In this document: positions 43,912 through 53,222 of the stretch, one piece after another
Layout of the letters: each line of letters opens with the position of its first letter
How positions within the stretch are numbered: the first letter of the stretch is position 1
Source of the DNA: Paenibacillus piscarius
Lineage (GTDB): Bacteria; Bacillota; Bacilli; Paenibacillales; Paenibacillaceae
NCBI RefSeq assembly: GCF_022234545.1
Contig: NZ_JAIEUI010000004.1
Span: forward strand, 372,001 to 436,000
DNA length: 64,000 nt
Direction of reading: 5' to 3'
Notes under the pieces: model-generated
What the model was told of the DNA's origin: nothing
The model's input: only the letters and a program-made list of their open reading frames with translations
Database searches by the model: none
Program-made: the position numbers and the translations under genes

Positions 43912-45333
43912 CTAGATCAGGAACATGGCGGTGACCGTCATCGCCGCCAGACCCAGCAGGACCGGCTTCAGATTGCGCCGGGCCAGCTCGAACGGGCTGA
44001 CGCCGCAGATGGCGGCAGCGGGAATGAGCGCCCACGGGATCAAGGTGCCGCCGCCGACCCAGATGGCGGCCACCTGACCCAGGGCGGTCAGCGTCGCCGC
44101 GCCGGAATGGATCGCGGCGGCGAACAGCCCGGCAATCGAGCCGGCCAGCGAGATGCCGGAGAAGCCGGAGCCGTCGAGCCCGGTGATCGCGCCGATCACC
44201 GTCAGCGTTACGGCGGAGGCCGGGGCATTCAGCGGCACGTGATGCGCCAGGGCGACGCCCAGGTCGTTCACAATGCCGTGCGAGCCGTCCGGCAGCACCT
44301 GGCCGAACAGCTCGCCGAACGCCGAGTCGCCCAGGTAGAAGAAGGCGGCGATCGGGATCACCGGTCCGAAGACCTTGAAGCCGAAGGTGAAGCCTTGGAT
44401 GAGATAAGCGGTGATCTTCTCCAGCCCCTGGCCCTGGCTGCGGTGGGCCAGCAGAGTAACGACAATCAGGATCAGGACAGCGGTTCCCCCAACCAGCGCG
44501 GTGGCATCCCCGCCTTGCAGCTTCAGCATGAACATGGCGATCACATCCAGCAGGAAGAGCAGCGGGATAGCCACAGCCAGCCCCCGGCGCAGGCCATCGC
44601 TCATGACTGCCTGCCGTTCCTCCTCCGTCCCGGCTTCAGCCAGCGCCCCCTTGGCCTCCTGCGCAGAGACTAGGCCATCCCGCCAGGTACCGTTCTTCTG
44701 GTCTCTGCGCATCATCCAGAACGCAGTCACGGTGGTGACCACGCCCATCACCAGCACCAGCGGAATGCTGGCCTCCATCACGCTGGACACCGGAAGGCCG
44801 GCCGCATCCGCCGTGAGCTTCGGCGCGCCCTGAATAATATAATCGCCGGAGAGGGCGATTCCGTGTCCGAACAGATTCATCGCCATTGCGGCACCCAGGG
44901 CAGGAAGGCCGACACGGACGGCAACCGGCAGCAGCACCGCTCCAACCAGCGCCACGGCAGGCGAAGGCCAGAAGAAGAAGGAGGTCACCATCATAATCAG
45001 CCCGATTCCCCAGTAGGCCATCGCCGGTGTGCGCAGGAACCGGGTGAGCGGGGCGACCATCGTCTCATTGATGCCCGTTATAATCAGAATCCGGCTCATC
45101 GCCACGATGATGGAGATAATCATAATCGTGCCGAGCAGCTCCCGGGTCGCATATACGAAGGCATTGAAGATTCCCGACACCGATCCGCTGACCGTAGCCG
45201 TTGCCAGCACTCCCAGCGCCAGAATGCCGGCCACACAGATCATCGTCGTATCGCGCCGCCGGATCATCAAGGCCAGAATGAACACAATAAACACCAGATA
45301 CACCCAATGAATCGCAGTAAGCTGGATATCCAT
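43912..45333 (-). CDS. Polytopic permease of the ion-transporter superfamily
   Basis: The 473-residue protein has about 12 membrane helices with re-entrant-like segments rich in Gly and Ser (ITGLDGSGFSGISLAGSIAGLF near 375; ALGAAMAMNLFGHGIALSGDYIIQG near 147). The layout fits the ion-transporter superfamily that includes NhaC, GntP and dicarboxylate carriers, but I cannot assign a substrate. A hydrophilic loop of about 45 residues (210-255) divides the halves. RBS AAAGGGGG. It stands alone; a 270-base leader with a GCAGGG/CCCTGC hairpin (45423-45459) precedes it. Confidence 0.7.
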   Translation of the reverse strand: MDIQLTAIHWVYLVFIVFILALMIRRRDTTMICVAGILALGVLATATVSGSVSGIFNAFVYATRELLGTIMIISIIVAMSRILIITGINETMVAPLTRFLRTPAMAYWGIGLIMMVTSFFFWPSPAVALVGAVLLPVAVRVGLPALGAAMAMNLFGHGIALSGDYIIQGAPKLTADAAGLPVSSVMEASIPLVLVMGVVTTVTAFWMMRRDQKNGTWRDGLVSAQEAKGALAEAGTEEERQAVMSDGLRRGLAVAIPLLFLLDVIAMFMLKLQGGDATALVGGTAVLILIVVTLLAHRSQGQGLEKITAYLIQGFTFGFKVFGPVIPIAAFFYLGDSAFGELFGQVLPDGSHGIVNDLGVALAHHVPLNAPASAVTLTVIGAITGLDGSGFSGISLAGSIAGLFAAAIHSGAATLTALGQVAAIWVGGGTLIPWALIPAAAICGVSPFELARRNLKPVLLGLAAMTVTAMFLI

Positions 45334-45557
45334 TACCTATGCGCCCCCTTTCCACTTACTTACAAATAGCAAGCAGGTGCTATATGCTATGCGGGAGGAT
45401 AGGCCATTGTTCATCAGCAAAAGCAGGGTACCGCCGCGTGCTCTGTCTTGTCGCCCTGCGTTATGACATGAGAGGGAAGTAAGGAATGCCTTACTGGGCG
45501 AATAAAGACCTGAGACCCGGCAAGAATTCCTAAAGGGTTAAGCCCCTAAGCTCGAAA

Positions 45558-45595
45558 GAGAGTTGCTACAAGCTGTTATAGCCTGAGCAACCCTC
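45558..45595 (-). terminator. Terminator of the stalk-domain protein gene
   Basis: Ten-base stem (45558-45567 with 45586-45595, one wobble) nine bases past the stop, with a short TTTC tail leftward. Confidence 0.65.
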
Positions 45596-45603
45596 TTCAT
45601 GTT

Positions 45604-46794
45604 CTATTTGAGATTGTAATTTTTACTGTTAATCTGGATCGAGTTCGCCTTGCCGTGATGCAGGAAGAACAGTTGCTGACGTTCCTGTCCATCCGAGTAA
45701 GTGAACGTGATGGTATTGTTTTGGATGGTGTAGGTGCCTGATTTTTTGCTGCGGGTAAATGTGCCGTCCGACTTGAAGGTGAAGGATTCCGTTCCGGACG
45801 CTAAAGGTCCGCTGCTATAGTACGTGTAGGTACCATTCAATTTCAAGCCGGCTTGAACCGGCGCCACCTTGGTCAGGGGCACATCCCCGATTACAGGCTC
45901 TCCGGCCTCGTTCAACCGAATCGTGTAGGATTTTCCGTTACTGAGGATCAGCTTGCCATCCTTAAGCGTGTAGGTGAGGCAATCGTCGGTGGAACAATTG
46001 ATCGTCTCCGGTCCGCCTGCAGGGGGCTCGCCAACGAATAGCCGCTGGTTATTAAGAAACGTGTATTTGGGCCAGCAGACGCCGCCGCATTGATAACCGC
46101 CCACATCAAGTCTGTACCCGTAATACATGCCCTTGAGATGCTTTATGTCCTCCAGACTCTGTGGCGTTTTCAGTTTGGAATCAGACCCACCGTCCCCCGG
46201 CTTGGGGTCCTTGGACGGCGTTGGCTGTTGTTTCTGTCGTTTTTCCTTCTCTTGCTGCTGGTGAATTTCAAAGCCTTGGGTCACCGCCTCACGCGTCAAC
46301 CCTTTTTGCTGCAAATAAGGATCTGCAAACATATAGATGACCCGGTTATACCCGTCCCAGAGGACGAGCAACTCTGCAGACTCACCGATCAGACGAAGCG
46401 GCACAAGTGTATGGCCGTTACGGACGATGGGGGACACATCCGTCTGGATACGTTTGCCGTTGACAGTCGCCTCCTTGCCGCCGACTGGCATCGAGAAGGT
46501 TAAGTTCTGCTTGCTGCCATGTACGACTTTCTTGGCTGCGTCCCATTTCATCTCGATCCCCAACGCTTCAAACAGCGGCCGAATCTGAACAAAGGTCGTA
46601 CCGTTCAACAGCAAAGGCTGCTCCTGAAATATGACCTTCTGATCATTGAGCGACACGACAATCGGCGGCTCCTCCGCATGTACGGCGGATGCGCCAGCCC
46701 ATAAGGAAATGAATACCAGTGCAACCATCCCTGCCCCTAAGCGAATACGCGCGTTGTGCCAGGCGAATCTTCCAAGTGACATCATGTTATTCAT
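45604..46794 (-). CDS. Exported stalk-domain (copper amine oxidase N-like) protein
   Basis: The 396-residue protein has a signal peptide (cut near AVHAEE), a copper-amine-oxidase N-terminal type stalk domain at about 45-160 (VVSLNDQKVIF ... FVQIRPLFEALGI ... LVPLRLIGES), a charged Lys/Gln/Pro linker (about 178-212) and a C-terminal beta-rich part with four Cys (QCGGVCWPKY, NCSTDDCL) that may form disulfides, ending in a lipocalin-like TFKSDGTFTRSKKSGTYTI pattern. It is likely wall-associated. The stalk is a scaffold domain in Paenibacillus, so catalysis is not implied. RBS AAGGAGG. Confidence 0.8.
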   Translation of the reverse strand: MNNMMSLGRFAWHNARIRLGAGMVALVFISLWAGASAVHAEEPPIVVSLNDQKVIFQEQPLLLNGTTFVQIRPLFEALGIEMKWDAAKKVVHGSKQNLTFSMPVGGKEATVNGKRIQTDVSPIVRNGHTLVPLRLIGESAELLVLWDGYNRVIYMFADPYLQQKGLTREAVTQGFEIHQQQEKEKRQKQQPTPSKDPKPGDGGSDSKLKTPQSLEDIKHLKGMYYGYRLDVGGYQCGGVCWPKYTFLNNQRLFVGEPPAGGPETINCSTDDCLTYTLKDGKLILSNGKSYTIRLNEAGEPVIGDVPLTKVAPVQAGLKLNGTYTYYSSGPLASGTESFTFKSDGTFTRSKKSGTYTIQNNTITFTYSDGQERQQLFFLHHGKANSIQINSKNYNLK

Positions 46795-46966
46795 CTGTTT
46801 CCTCCTTAGCTCCTATGAAGAGGTTGATATTTCAACCTTAGCATGGGAATTAACGGCACTTAAGGGACTAAAGGACCAAATTAGGGCATGAACCTCATAG
46901 AATCTTGTCGAGCGCATCAAGGATCTGCCGGATACCTCCCTTCCAAATTCTTATATTTCAAAAAAA

Positions 46967-47001
46967 GATCCCCGCCTCCACATCACATGGATTCGGGGAC
47001 C
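46967..47001 (-). terminator. Terminator of the gene at 47023
   Basis: Eight-base stem GATCCCCG/CGGGGACC (46967-46974 with 46994-47001, one wobble), followed leftward by TTTTTTT. Confidence 0.85.
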
Positions 47002-47022
47002 AATTATTGGATTACTGCCCGG

Positions 47023-47559
47023 CTACAGTTGTCTGCCTGACCTGCGCGCCCGGAGGAAGGCGAGCTGCTGCAGCCTGTCCTGAGCGTAGCTGCGGCTCTG
47101 CATCTCCGGATGACCGGCCATCAGATGCCTTCCGCCTGGGGCCGCTTCCGTTCCAGCTTCAGCTGGCGGACGGGTGCAGGTCCCGTCCCTGTGAATAACA
47201 AGGCCGGGACGGCCCGGTATGTATTCCTCTCTGACATATTCGTCGAGATAACCGTAGATTCTGCGCTGCAGTGCAGGATCTTTGCTCATCTGCTGCAGAA
47301 TATTCGGAGCGATCACAAGCTCCGGCCGGTCACTATGCCCGCCTGCACCGGTCTTGCTGCCCTCAGGGGAACCTGCGGCAATCCGTACGGTCAAGCCGTA
47401 CTTCTGTCTGATTCTGCGTGCCTGATCTTGAATGGCGGCAGCGACTGCTGCCAGCGTCTCCGGGAAGCTGAATACCGATGACTCCGCAGCGCCAGCACCT
47501 GCCTGATGCGGCGTGCGGGTCAACGAAGCTGCCTGGATCCGTGAAATGGGATTAACCAT
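47023..47559 (-). CDS. DUF6033-like cytosolic protein
   Basis: The 178-residue protein begins MVNPISRIQAA, with RBS GAAGAGGAA. It has a helical segment with Gln/Arg (IQDQARRIRQKYGLTVRIAAG), then IAPNILQQMSKDPALQRRIYGYLDEYV, which resembles the DUF6033 proteins of Firmicutes by recall. The C-terminal 50 residues are low in complexity and Arg-rich. No signal peptide or membrane helix. Function unknown; flagellar-type rod proteins have similar helices but nothing here proves that. Confidence 0.55.
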   Translation of the reverse strand: MVNPISRIQAASLTRTPHQAGAGAAESSVFSFPETLAAVAAAIQDQARRIRQKYGLTVRIAAGSPEGSKTGAGGHSDRPELVIAPNILQQMSKDPALQRRIYGYLDEYVREEYIPGRPGLVIHRDGTCTRPPAEAGTEAAPGGRHLMAGHPEMQSRSYAQDRLQQLAFLRARRSGRQL

Positions 47560-47663
47560 CTGACGTTCCTCTTCTCGCGTATAAAGTTCAGGACAACTCT
47601 TTTATCGGCGGAATGAGGAGTATTGCTTATATTGGTCTTACAGCAAATTGGTCTTACAGCAAC

Positions 47664-49655
47664 TTACTTCTTGGCAAGTGCACCCGCTGCCGCATCCTCG
47701 CCGCCCAGACGCCCGGAGGTGAAGGAGTAGCCCAGCCCGACGCCATTGCCTACATACGTATCATTGAACAGCACGCCTTCCGATTCCACGCCCACCGCAT
47801 ACAGTCCCTGGATCGGCACCCGCTTGTCATTCAGCACCTGGAACTTCGTATTCACCAGCAGGCCGCCCACAGAGCAGAGGTTGTTGACCTCAGCGATTAC
47901 CGCGTAATACGGGCCGGTGCTGCCCATCGGCACCAGGTATTCCTTCGCTTTGCCGAACTGGGTATCGGTGCCGCTCTTGACCGCTTCCTCATAGAGCTTG
48001 AAGTCCGCAGTGAACACCGCAGGGTCCATCCCCGCATTCTTCGCCAGCTCCTCAATCGTATTCCCCTTGAAGCCGTCGCCGTTCGCCACCATCGATTCAA
48101 AGACTTTGTCCGCATCCTTCCAAGGCTGGTCGAGCTTGAATTTGTCTTTGTAAGGCGCATAGAACTCCGGCGGCATTCCCGGCAGCTTCGGCGCCTGCAG
48201 GCCCTTCATCCCCTTGGTCTTGAGGGCATCGATCTGTGACTGCGAGACAATGACCAGATGATAAGCTCCGTTAAAAGCACTCGTATTCGCCGCCGCAACC
48301 GCCGTCAGCGTCGCCGCCTCGTCCCGGAATCTCGCGCCCGAAGGGCCGACATTCATCAGGGTCGGCAGGTAGGACAGCATCATAGGGTAGCTGGCTTCGA
48401 ACGGCTCGTATTGTGCCTTCAGCTTGTCCGTAGCCCGGGCCAGCGTCTGGTGGAGCATCTGGCCTCCGAAGTTGTCCGGCACCTTCGCGCCGATCTCCCA
48501 GGACATCTTCAGCCCTTCGCCGATGTTCTGCCCCAGTCCGCCGTTGACACCTTCAAAGCCAAAGGCCTCCTTCACCATCTCCTTGTTCCCGGCATAGCCT
48601 CCGGTAGCCATTACAATGCTTTTACCGGCAATCTCTAAGGTAGTTCCGTCAGACCTCTTGGCCACGACACCCGTTACCTCTCCATTCGTGCCTGTCATGA
48701 GCTTCTCCGCAGTCGCCTCTGTGATGACCTGCCCGCCGCCCTTCTCAACGGACGCAGCCAGCATCTTGCGCAGCAGCTCCTGGCGGGTCTCATAAGGAGG
48801 CAGCATATGGAGCTGTTCCCCGGCGAAGTTCAGGAAGGTGGTGGTGTAGCCTTTGCCGGTCAGCCAGTCATAGGTCTCGCCCGACTTCGTGACATATTGA
48901 CGGATGGCTGCCGCATCCACTCTCCAGTGGTTGTTGACGATCCAGTCGGCGATCTCCTTCTCCACCTCCACTTTCAGCCCGCTGTTTACCGCTGCTGAGG
49001 AGTTATAGAATTTGCCCGCCCAGGACAGGTTGCTCGCTCCGCCGATCGTGGCTGTTTTCTCAATCAGAATGACCTTGGCGCCTTTATCCGCTGCCGAGAC
49101 TGCGGCCGACACACCGGACGCCCCCGCACCAACCACCACTACATCGGCGGACAGCTGCTCGGTTTTGCCTTCTCCCGCTTTCACTACAGTCTTGGCTTTA
49201 AAAGCCTCCACGTTCCCGCCCGCCTGCTTCAGCGCATCCTCCACGGCGGTCAGGATCGCCTTACTGGACTCGGACGCCCCGCTGACGGCATCGATATTCA
49301 GGGACTGGCCGGCGATGATCTCTTCCTTCACCTTGTTGATCGCCTCCACCCCGATTCCGGCGGTCTCATTCTGGCTGATCACCTGGATATCTGTAATGAC
49401 TGACTTGTCGTCAAGCGTGACCTTAACCTGGATCTTGCCGTCCTTGCCGTCCGCTTCCGCTGTATAGGTTCCCGCTTTGAAACCGGCCGGTACTGCACCC
49501 GTATCCGCTTGCTGCGCTGCTTCCGGCGAGGCCGAAGGCTGCTCCGTAGCGGCCGGTGCGGCATTCTTGTTCCCGCTGCAGCCGCTGATGAGCGACAGAA
49601 CCATGATTAGACAAACCGTGAAGATCGACATTCTTTTTGCTGCTTTCTTGTGCAT
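47664..49655 (-). CDS. Extracellular flavoprotein reductase (FMN-binding + fumarate reductase-type FAD domain)
   Basis: The 663-residue protein is a lipoprotein (LISGCSGN), with an FMN-binding domain (about 55-145) carrying the covalent attachment motif DAVSGASESS, and a large FAD domain starting VVVVGAGASGVSAAVSAADKG (about 173) that matches fumarate/urocanate reductase flavoproteins, with the usual MATGGYAGN and GGL..N segments. Electrons from a membrane flavin chain would reduce an organic acceptor outside the cell. No heme motifs are present. It is preceded by a MerR gene and a canonical MerR-type operator-promoter. The acceptor (fumarate, urocanate or other) cannot be told from sequence. 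Confidence 0.85.
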   Translation of the reverse strand: MHKKAAKRMSIFTVCLIMVLSLISGCSGNKNAAPAATEQPSASPEAAQQADTGAVPAGFKAGTYTAEADGKDGKIQVKVTLDDKSVITDIQVISQNETAGIGVEAINKVKEEIIAGQSLNIDAVSGASESSKAILTAVEDALKQAGGNVEAFKAKTVVKAGEGKTEQLSADVVVVGAGASGVSAAVSAADKGAKVILIEKTATIGGASNLSWAGKFYNSSAAVNSGLKVEVEKEIADWIVNNHWRVDAAAIRQYVTKSGETYDWLTGKGYTTTFLNFAGEQLHMLPPYETRQELLRKMLAASVEKGGGQVITEATAEKLMTGTNGEVTGVVAKRSDGTTLEIAGKSIVMATGGYAGNKEMVKEAFGFEGVNGGLGQNIGEGLKMSWEIGAKVPDNFGGQMLHQTLARATDKLKAQYEPFEASYPMMLSYLPTLMNVGPSGARFRDEAATLTAVAAANTSAFNGAYHLVIVSQSQIDALKTKGMKGLQAPKLPGMPPEFYAPYKDKFKLDQPWKDADKVFESMVANGDGFKGNTIEELAKNAGMDPAVFTADFKLYEEAVKSGTDTQFGKAKEYLVPMGSTGPYYAVIAEVNNLCSVGGLLVNTKFQVLNDKRVPIQGLYAVGVESEGVLFNDTYVGNGVGLGYSFTSGRLGGEDAAAGALAKK

Positions 49656-49710
49656 GATTTCTCCCCCTGCTGTTTAGTCTCTCTTGTAAGGACTGATGAC
49701 TACGGCACAA

Positions 49711-49741
49711 AGTGTAAACCTTGGTACAGGACCAAGGTCAA
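49711..49741 (-). promoter_or_regulatory. MerR-type operator-promoter for the flavoprotein gene
   Basis: Reading leftward, TTGACC (49741-49736) and TACACT (49716-49711) are 19 bases apart. An 8-bp perfect dyad ACCTTGGT-5-ACCAAGGT (49718-49738) fills the spacer. Over-long spacing with the dyad between the boxes is the hallmark of MerR activation by DNA untwisting. Confidence 0.9.
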
Positions 49742-49763
49742 TGAACATAATGTGAAAATTTTC

Positions 49764-50576
49764 TCAAAGTCCAACAGGAATGTTGATCTCCAGATAAGTC
49801 CGGCTGCCGTGATTCATGCGTTCGGTGAACAGGATTTTGCCGCTGATGCTTCCGGTGATCCTGTATCCCTGCGCCTGTGCATAATCCAGCATGAACCGGA
49901 AGGCGTCCGGCTCCAGATATTCCTCATAGCCGCTGACAATTACGGCCGAGAGGCAGGTCGCGGGCTCCAGATATTCCACATTGTCATCCAGGCACACCTC
50001 CAGCTTCTGCTGATCCTCCTCCAGCAGGGCCAGACCCCAGCTGTAATCCAGCATCCCCTCTCCGCAGATGCTCTCCGTATTCTCCATGCGGAAGGAATAG
50101 AAGGTGAACGGCAGCAGCTCCATCCAGGCTTGCACGGTGCTCTTGATGCTCTCTTTTTGCAGCAGGTGATTCTTGTAGGTCTGCTCAATCCGGTACATTC
50201 CGGGCACCTCCTTGATGCTGCACGTATAGAAGGCTTCACTGATCCGCGCCAGCTCATCGTGAATTTCCCGGATCTTGCCCAGCAGCAGCGTGCTGCGCCG
50301 GATCTCCTCCTCAAGCTGCGCTCCGGCAGCGGCAATCGACTCCACTACCCGCCCGGACGGTGCTTCCTGAATCAGTCCCGCCACATCCTGAAGCGGAATC
50401 TGCATACTCCGGTACCACCGGCTCGACAACAGATTCCGCGCGTCCAGGTCGCTGAAATAACGGTAATTATTATGTTCATCCTTCATGGGCCGGACGATAT
50501 CATGCTTCTCATACAAGCGCAGTGTATCTGCGGTCACTCCCAGAATGGACGCGAATTCCCCGATCGAATATTTCAT
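49764..50576 (-). CDS. MerR-family activator with GyrI-like ligand domain
   Basis: The ATG at 50576 follows a G-rich site (GTGGGGGG); a longer frame starts at 50609. The 270-residue protein has a MerR winged helix (MKYSIGEFASILGVTADTLRLYEKHDIV), a coiled dimer helix (about 75-120) and a C-terminal domain of about 140 residues with alternating strands that could bind a small molecule. It is transcribed toward the flavoprotein gene, whose promoter has the dyad and 19-bp spacer that MerR proteins need. It should switch on extracellular reduction when its ligand is present. Confidence 0.88.
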   Translation of the reverse strand: MKYSIGEFASILGVTADTLRLYEKHDIVRPMKDEHNNYRYFSDLDARNLLSSRWYRSMQIPLQDVAGLIQEAPSGRVVESIAAAGAQLEEEIRRSTLLLGKIREIHDELARISEAFYTCSIKEVPGMYRIEQTYKNHLLQKESIKSTVQAWMELLPFTFYSFRMENTESICGEGMLDYSWGLALLEEDQQKLEVCLDDNVEYLEPATCLSAVIVSGYEEYLEPDAFRFMLDYAQAQGYRITGSISGKILFTERMNHGSRTYLEINIPVGL

Positions 50577-50743
50577 CAGCAGCCCCCCACCCAGCTTACT
50601 TGATCGCATTCATGTCATATCAATAATGATAGAGGGTTTGGGAGAGAGACATTGTGGAATATGTCACATTGCTGCCTCGCGGGCGGGTGCAGCTTCGTTT
50701 ATACTAATAGATACTGAAGATGCTTACGAACGGAGGCGGAGCC

Positions 50744-51847
50744 ATGTCCGCGGATCTGACAGACAAGATTGCAGCGCTTCCTCTGACGCCCGGCGTCTAT
50801 CTGATGAAGGACAGCCTGGGCCATATCATCTATGTGGGCAAGGCGAAGCAGCTCAGGAAGCGGGTCCAGTCTTATTTCTATAATAATAAGGGGCATTCGC
50901 CCAAGGTGAAGCAACTCGTGAAGCATATCCGCGATCTGGATTACCGGCTGACCGATACGGAGCTGGAGGCCTTCATGCTGGAATGCCAATTGATCAAAGA
51001 AATCAAACCCATGTATAACCGTAAAATGAAAAATCCGCTCGCCTACAGCTACATCTCTATCGTCAGTGCTGCACCTTACCGGCAAATTGAGATCGGCTAT
51101 GAACCGAGCAGCGCGGCAGGTAGCCTGGTCTATGGCCCTTATACCAGCCGGAGTACGGTGGAGCGGGCGGTGCTGGGCATCAAGGAGTCGCAGCGGATTC
51201 TCTGCGGCAGCCCCCATTCGCGGAGCTCGCGCTGTCTGAACTACTCACTGGGGTTATGTATGGGGATGTGCGGCGGCAGTGCGGAAGCCATAGCGTATTA
51301 TGAAGCGGTCATCGACCAGCTCATCTGCCTGCTGGAGGGCAAGGACAACGGGATTGTGGCCGGTCTGGAAGCCCGGATGGAGGAGGCGGCGCTGCGGTTC
51401 GACTTCGAGGCCGCCGCCAAAACCCGCGATACCCTCGGTGCAATCCGCTCCCTGCTGCAGAAGGAGCAGGTGATCGAATTCACCGGGGCGAACAAAAATA
51501 TTATCGTGCTGGAGCCGGTGGACGGGCATTCGCACAAGCTGATCCTGATCAAGGGCAGCGTCATTCTTCACCGCACCCTGCTGGCTACAGAAACGCTGCA
51601 TGAGGGTCAGCTCACCGGCACGATCGCTGCCGCCGCAAGGGAGGTCTTCCACAGCAGCAGCCAGGCCGCAGCTACGGAGGAGATGAGCCGCCACAAGATC
51701 GATGAGGCGCAGATCATCTACAGCTACCTGAAGAGCAGCTCCGGCCACTATCTGCTCGTCCCGCCGGAATGGCTGGCGGAGGAGAGCGGCGCGGAGCTGG
51801 AGGAAGGGATCGCTGGGCTGGTTCAGTCTGCTGTGATCGAGCTGTAG
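50744..51847 (+). CDS. UvrC-like GIY-YIG protein lacking the C-terminal nuclease
   Basis: The 367-residue protein (ATG 50744 after GGAGGCGGAG) has the UvrC N-terminal GIY-YIG domain (PGVYLMKDSLGHIIYVGKAK at about 16-36), a Cys-rich linker (RCLNYSLGLCMGMCGG) and a UVR helix pair (ARMEEAALRFDFEAAAKTRD), then ends. Full UvrC is about 600 residues; the RNase-H-like 5' nuclease and helix-hairpin-helix are missing. It could make only the 3' cut, like Cho, or act outside repair. It is monocistronic and convergent with a hydrolase gene two bases away. It is not a truncation artefact, as the end is clean. Confidence 0.82.
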   Translation: MSADLTDKIAALPLTPGVYLMKDSLGHIIYVGKAKQLRKRVQSYFYNNKGHSPKVKQLVKHIRDLDYRLTDTELEAFMLECQLIKEIKPMYNRKMKNPLAYSYISIVSAAPYRQIEIGYEPSSAAGSLVYGPYTSRSTVERAVLGIKESQRILCGSPHSRSSRCLNYSLGLCMGMCGGSAEAIAYYEAVIDQLICLLEGKDNGIVAGLEARMEEAALRFDFEAAAKTRDTLGAIRSLLQKEQVIEFTGANKNIIVLEPVDGHSHKLILIKGSVILHRTLLATETLHEGQLTGTIAAAAREVFHSSSQAAATEEMSRHKIDEAQIIYSYLKSSSGHYLLVPPEWLAEESGAELEEGIAGLVQSAVIEL

Positions 51848-51849
51848 CC

Positions 51850-53085
51850 TCAATACACCGCCTGCGGTGCAAACTGCCCGGTGCCTTTTAGCGTATAGTC
51901 ATAGAACTTAAGAATCAGCTTGTTCATCGTCTCTATACAGTAATACTTATCGATATCCGCTTGACCGCGCTGAAGGATATTTGCCAGGATCGGGGAGAAC
52001 AGCGGCAGATCGGTCAGACTCAAGTGCTTGGCTCCCTGAAAATGAACGGTATACGCGTCCTTAAAGTTCGGATTGGCGGTGTTATTCGCCGCGTAAGCCG
52101 AGTTCTTCCCGAGCTGTCTCCACACATCGTCCGTGTATATGTTCAGCAGCGGTACGCGGTAGGGCTCATCTTGGACCGCCAGCTCATTGAGCTTCCGGTC
52201 ATACACCAGCTCGGTGAAGAACGGGGCATCCAGATTCACCACAGCATCCACATCGCCGCGTTCCCGGCCAAGCGCGACGCTTGCCGCACCACCCATCGAG
52301 TGGCCGATTACGCCAATATGCTCACTATCGATCAGCCGGTACACGGGGTCCTCGCTACTAGCGGCGTTCTCCAGGATTGTATCGATCACCAGATTCATAT
52401 CACCAGTCCGCAGCTTCATCCACTTTTGCGTAAGACCGTATAGCTCTTCCACAGTGTATACCCCGTCCTTATTAGAATCGTTAACCTCCCGCATGTACTC
52501 TGCATTAATCGTAGTGATCTTCCCGTCCACGCCCTGTGTATAAAAGGATTGGTGAGGATGATCTATGGATACCACAACATAGCCGTGACTGGCCAGCTCC
52601 GTGAAGGTGGAAGCATTGCTCTCCCTAATGCCGAAGGCTCCATGAGAAAAGACGACCAGCGGATATTTGCCCTCCCCATGGCCCGGATACCAGAATTCCA
52701 CATTCACCTGCCGAGGCTCCCCTGTATCCGTAAATTCCTCCACCCGGTTGGGGTCCGTATAGGAATAGACAGCCGTCCTGACTTCATATTCTCCGGTCAC
52801 TTCAGGTGCATGGTACTGCGGGAACAGAATGGGCGGGATCAGCGCGATTAGCAGCGCCACAGCGGTTAGCAGTCTTTTCCACACACGGGTTGAACGTCTG
52901 GACGGTCTTACGTCTGTCTTCTTGCGGATCAGATCAATCGAACCTTTCAGCGCAAACATAAACAGCAGTGCCGCCAGCAGCACCCAGCGGAAACCCCACT
53001 CGATCACGGGGGACAGTGCCAGTATAAGGAAGACGATAAACAGGGTGATTCTAATCCAGCTTATGAGCTTGATGCGGTTGTGCAT
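51850..53085 (-). CDS. Membrane-anchored alpha/beta hydrolase (PAF-acetylhydrolase-like)
   Basis: The 411-residue protein has two or three N-terminal helices (about 10-50 and 70-88) and an outward alpha/beta hydrolase domain. The nucleophile Ser lies in GHSMGG, the oxyanion-type HG in FSHGAFG, and a late His in GAKHLSL completes the triad with an Asp. The layout resembles platelet-activating-factor acetylhydrolase-like lipases of bacilli. It carries a Ca-binding-like DSNKDGVYTVEE loop. The substrate is probably an ester or lipid; not proven. RBS AAAGGAG. Confidence 0.85.
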   Translation of the reverse strand: MHNRIKLISWIRITLFIVFLILALSPVIEWGFRWVLLAALLFMFALKGSIDLIRKKTDVRPSRRSTRVWKRLLTAVALLIALIPPILFPQYHAPEVTGEYEVRTAVYSYTDPNRVEEFTDTGEPRQVNVEFWYPGHGEGKYPLVVFSHGAFGIRESNASTFTELASHGYVVVSIDHPHQSFYTQGVDGKITTINAEYMREVNDSNKDGVYTVEELYGLTQKWMKLRTGDMNLVIDTILENAASSEDPVYRLIDSEHIGVIGHSMGGAASVALGRERGDVDAVVNLDAPFFTELVYDRKLNELAVQDEPYRVPLLNIYTDDVWRQLGKNSAYAANNTANPNFKDAYTVHFQGAKHLSLTDLPLFSPILANILQRGQADIDKYYCIETMNKLILKFYDYTLKGTGQFAPQAVY

Positions 53086-53222
53086 AGGGATTCTCCTTTT
53101 CGCGTTAGTTCATGAACTCATCATAAAAAACAGCGAAAAGGATGTATACCGGTTTGCGGTAAGCTGTAGCTACAGGGCAATAAGATGCATAAATCGCCCA
53201 TTAAATGGGGGCTAACTTCGGA

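Noticed and set aside
45421..45460. T-box-like AGGGTACCGCCGCG string
   Set aside because: It lacks the exact T-box bulge (AGGGTGGNACCGCG) and the strand that carries it faces no downstream gene.
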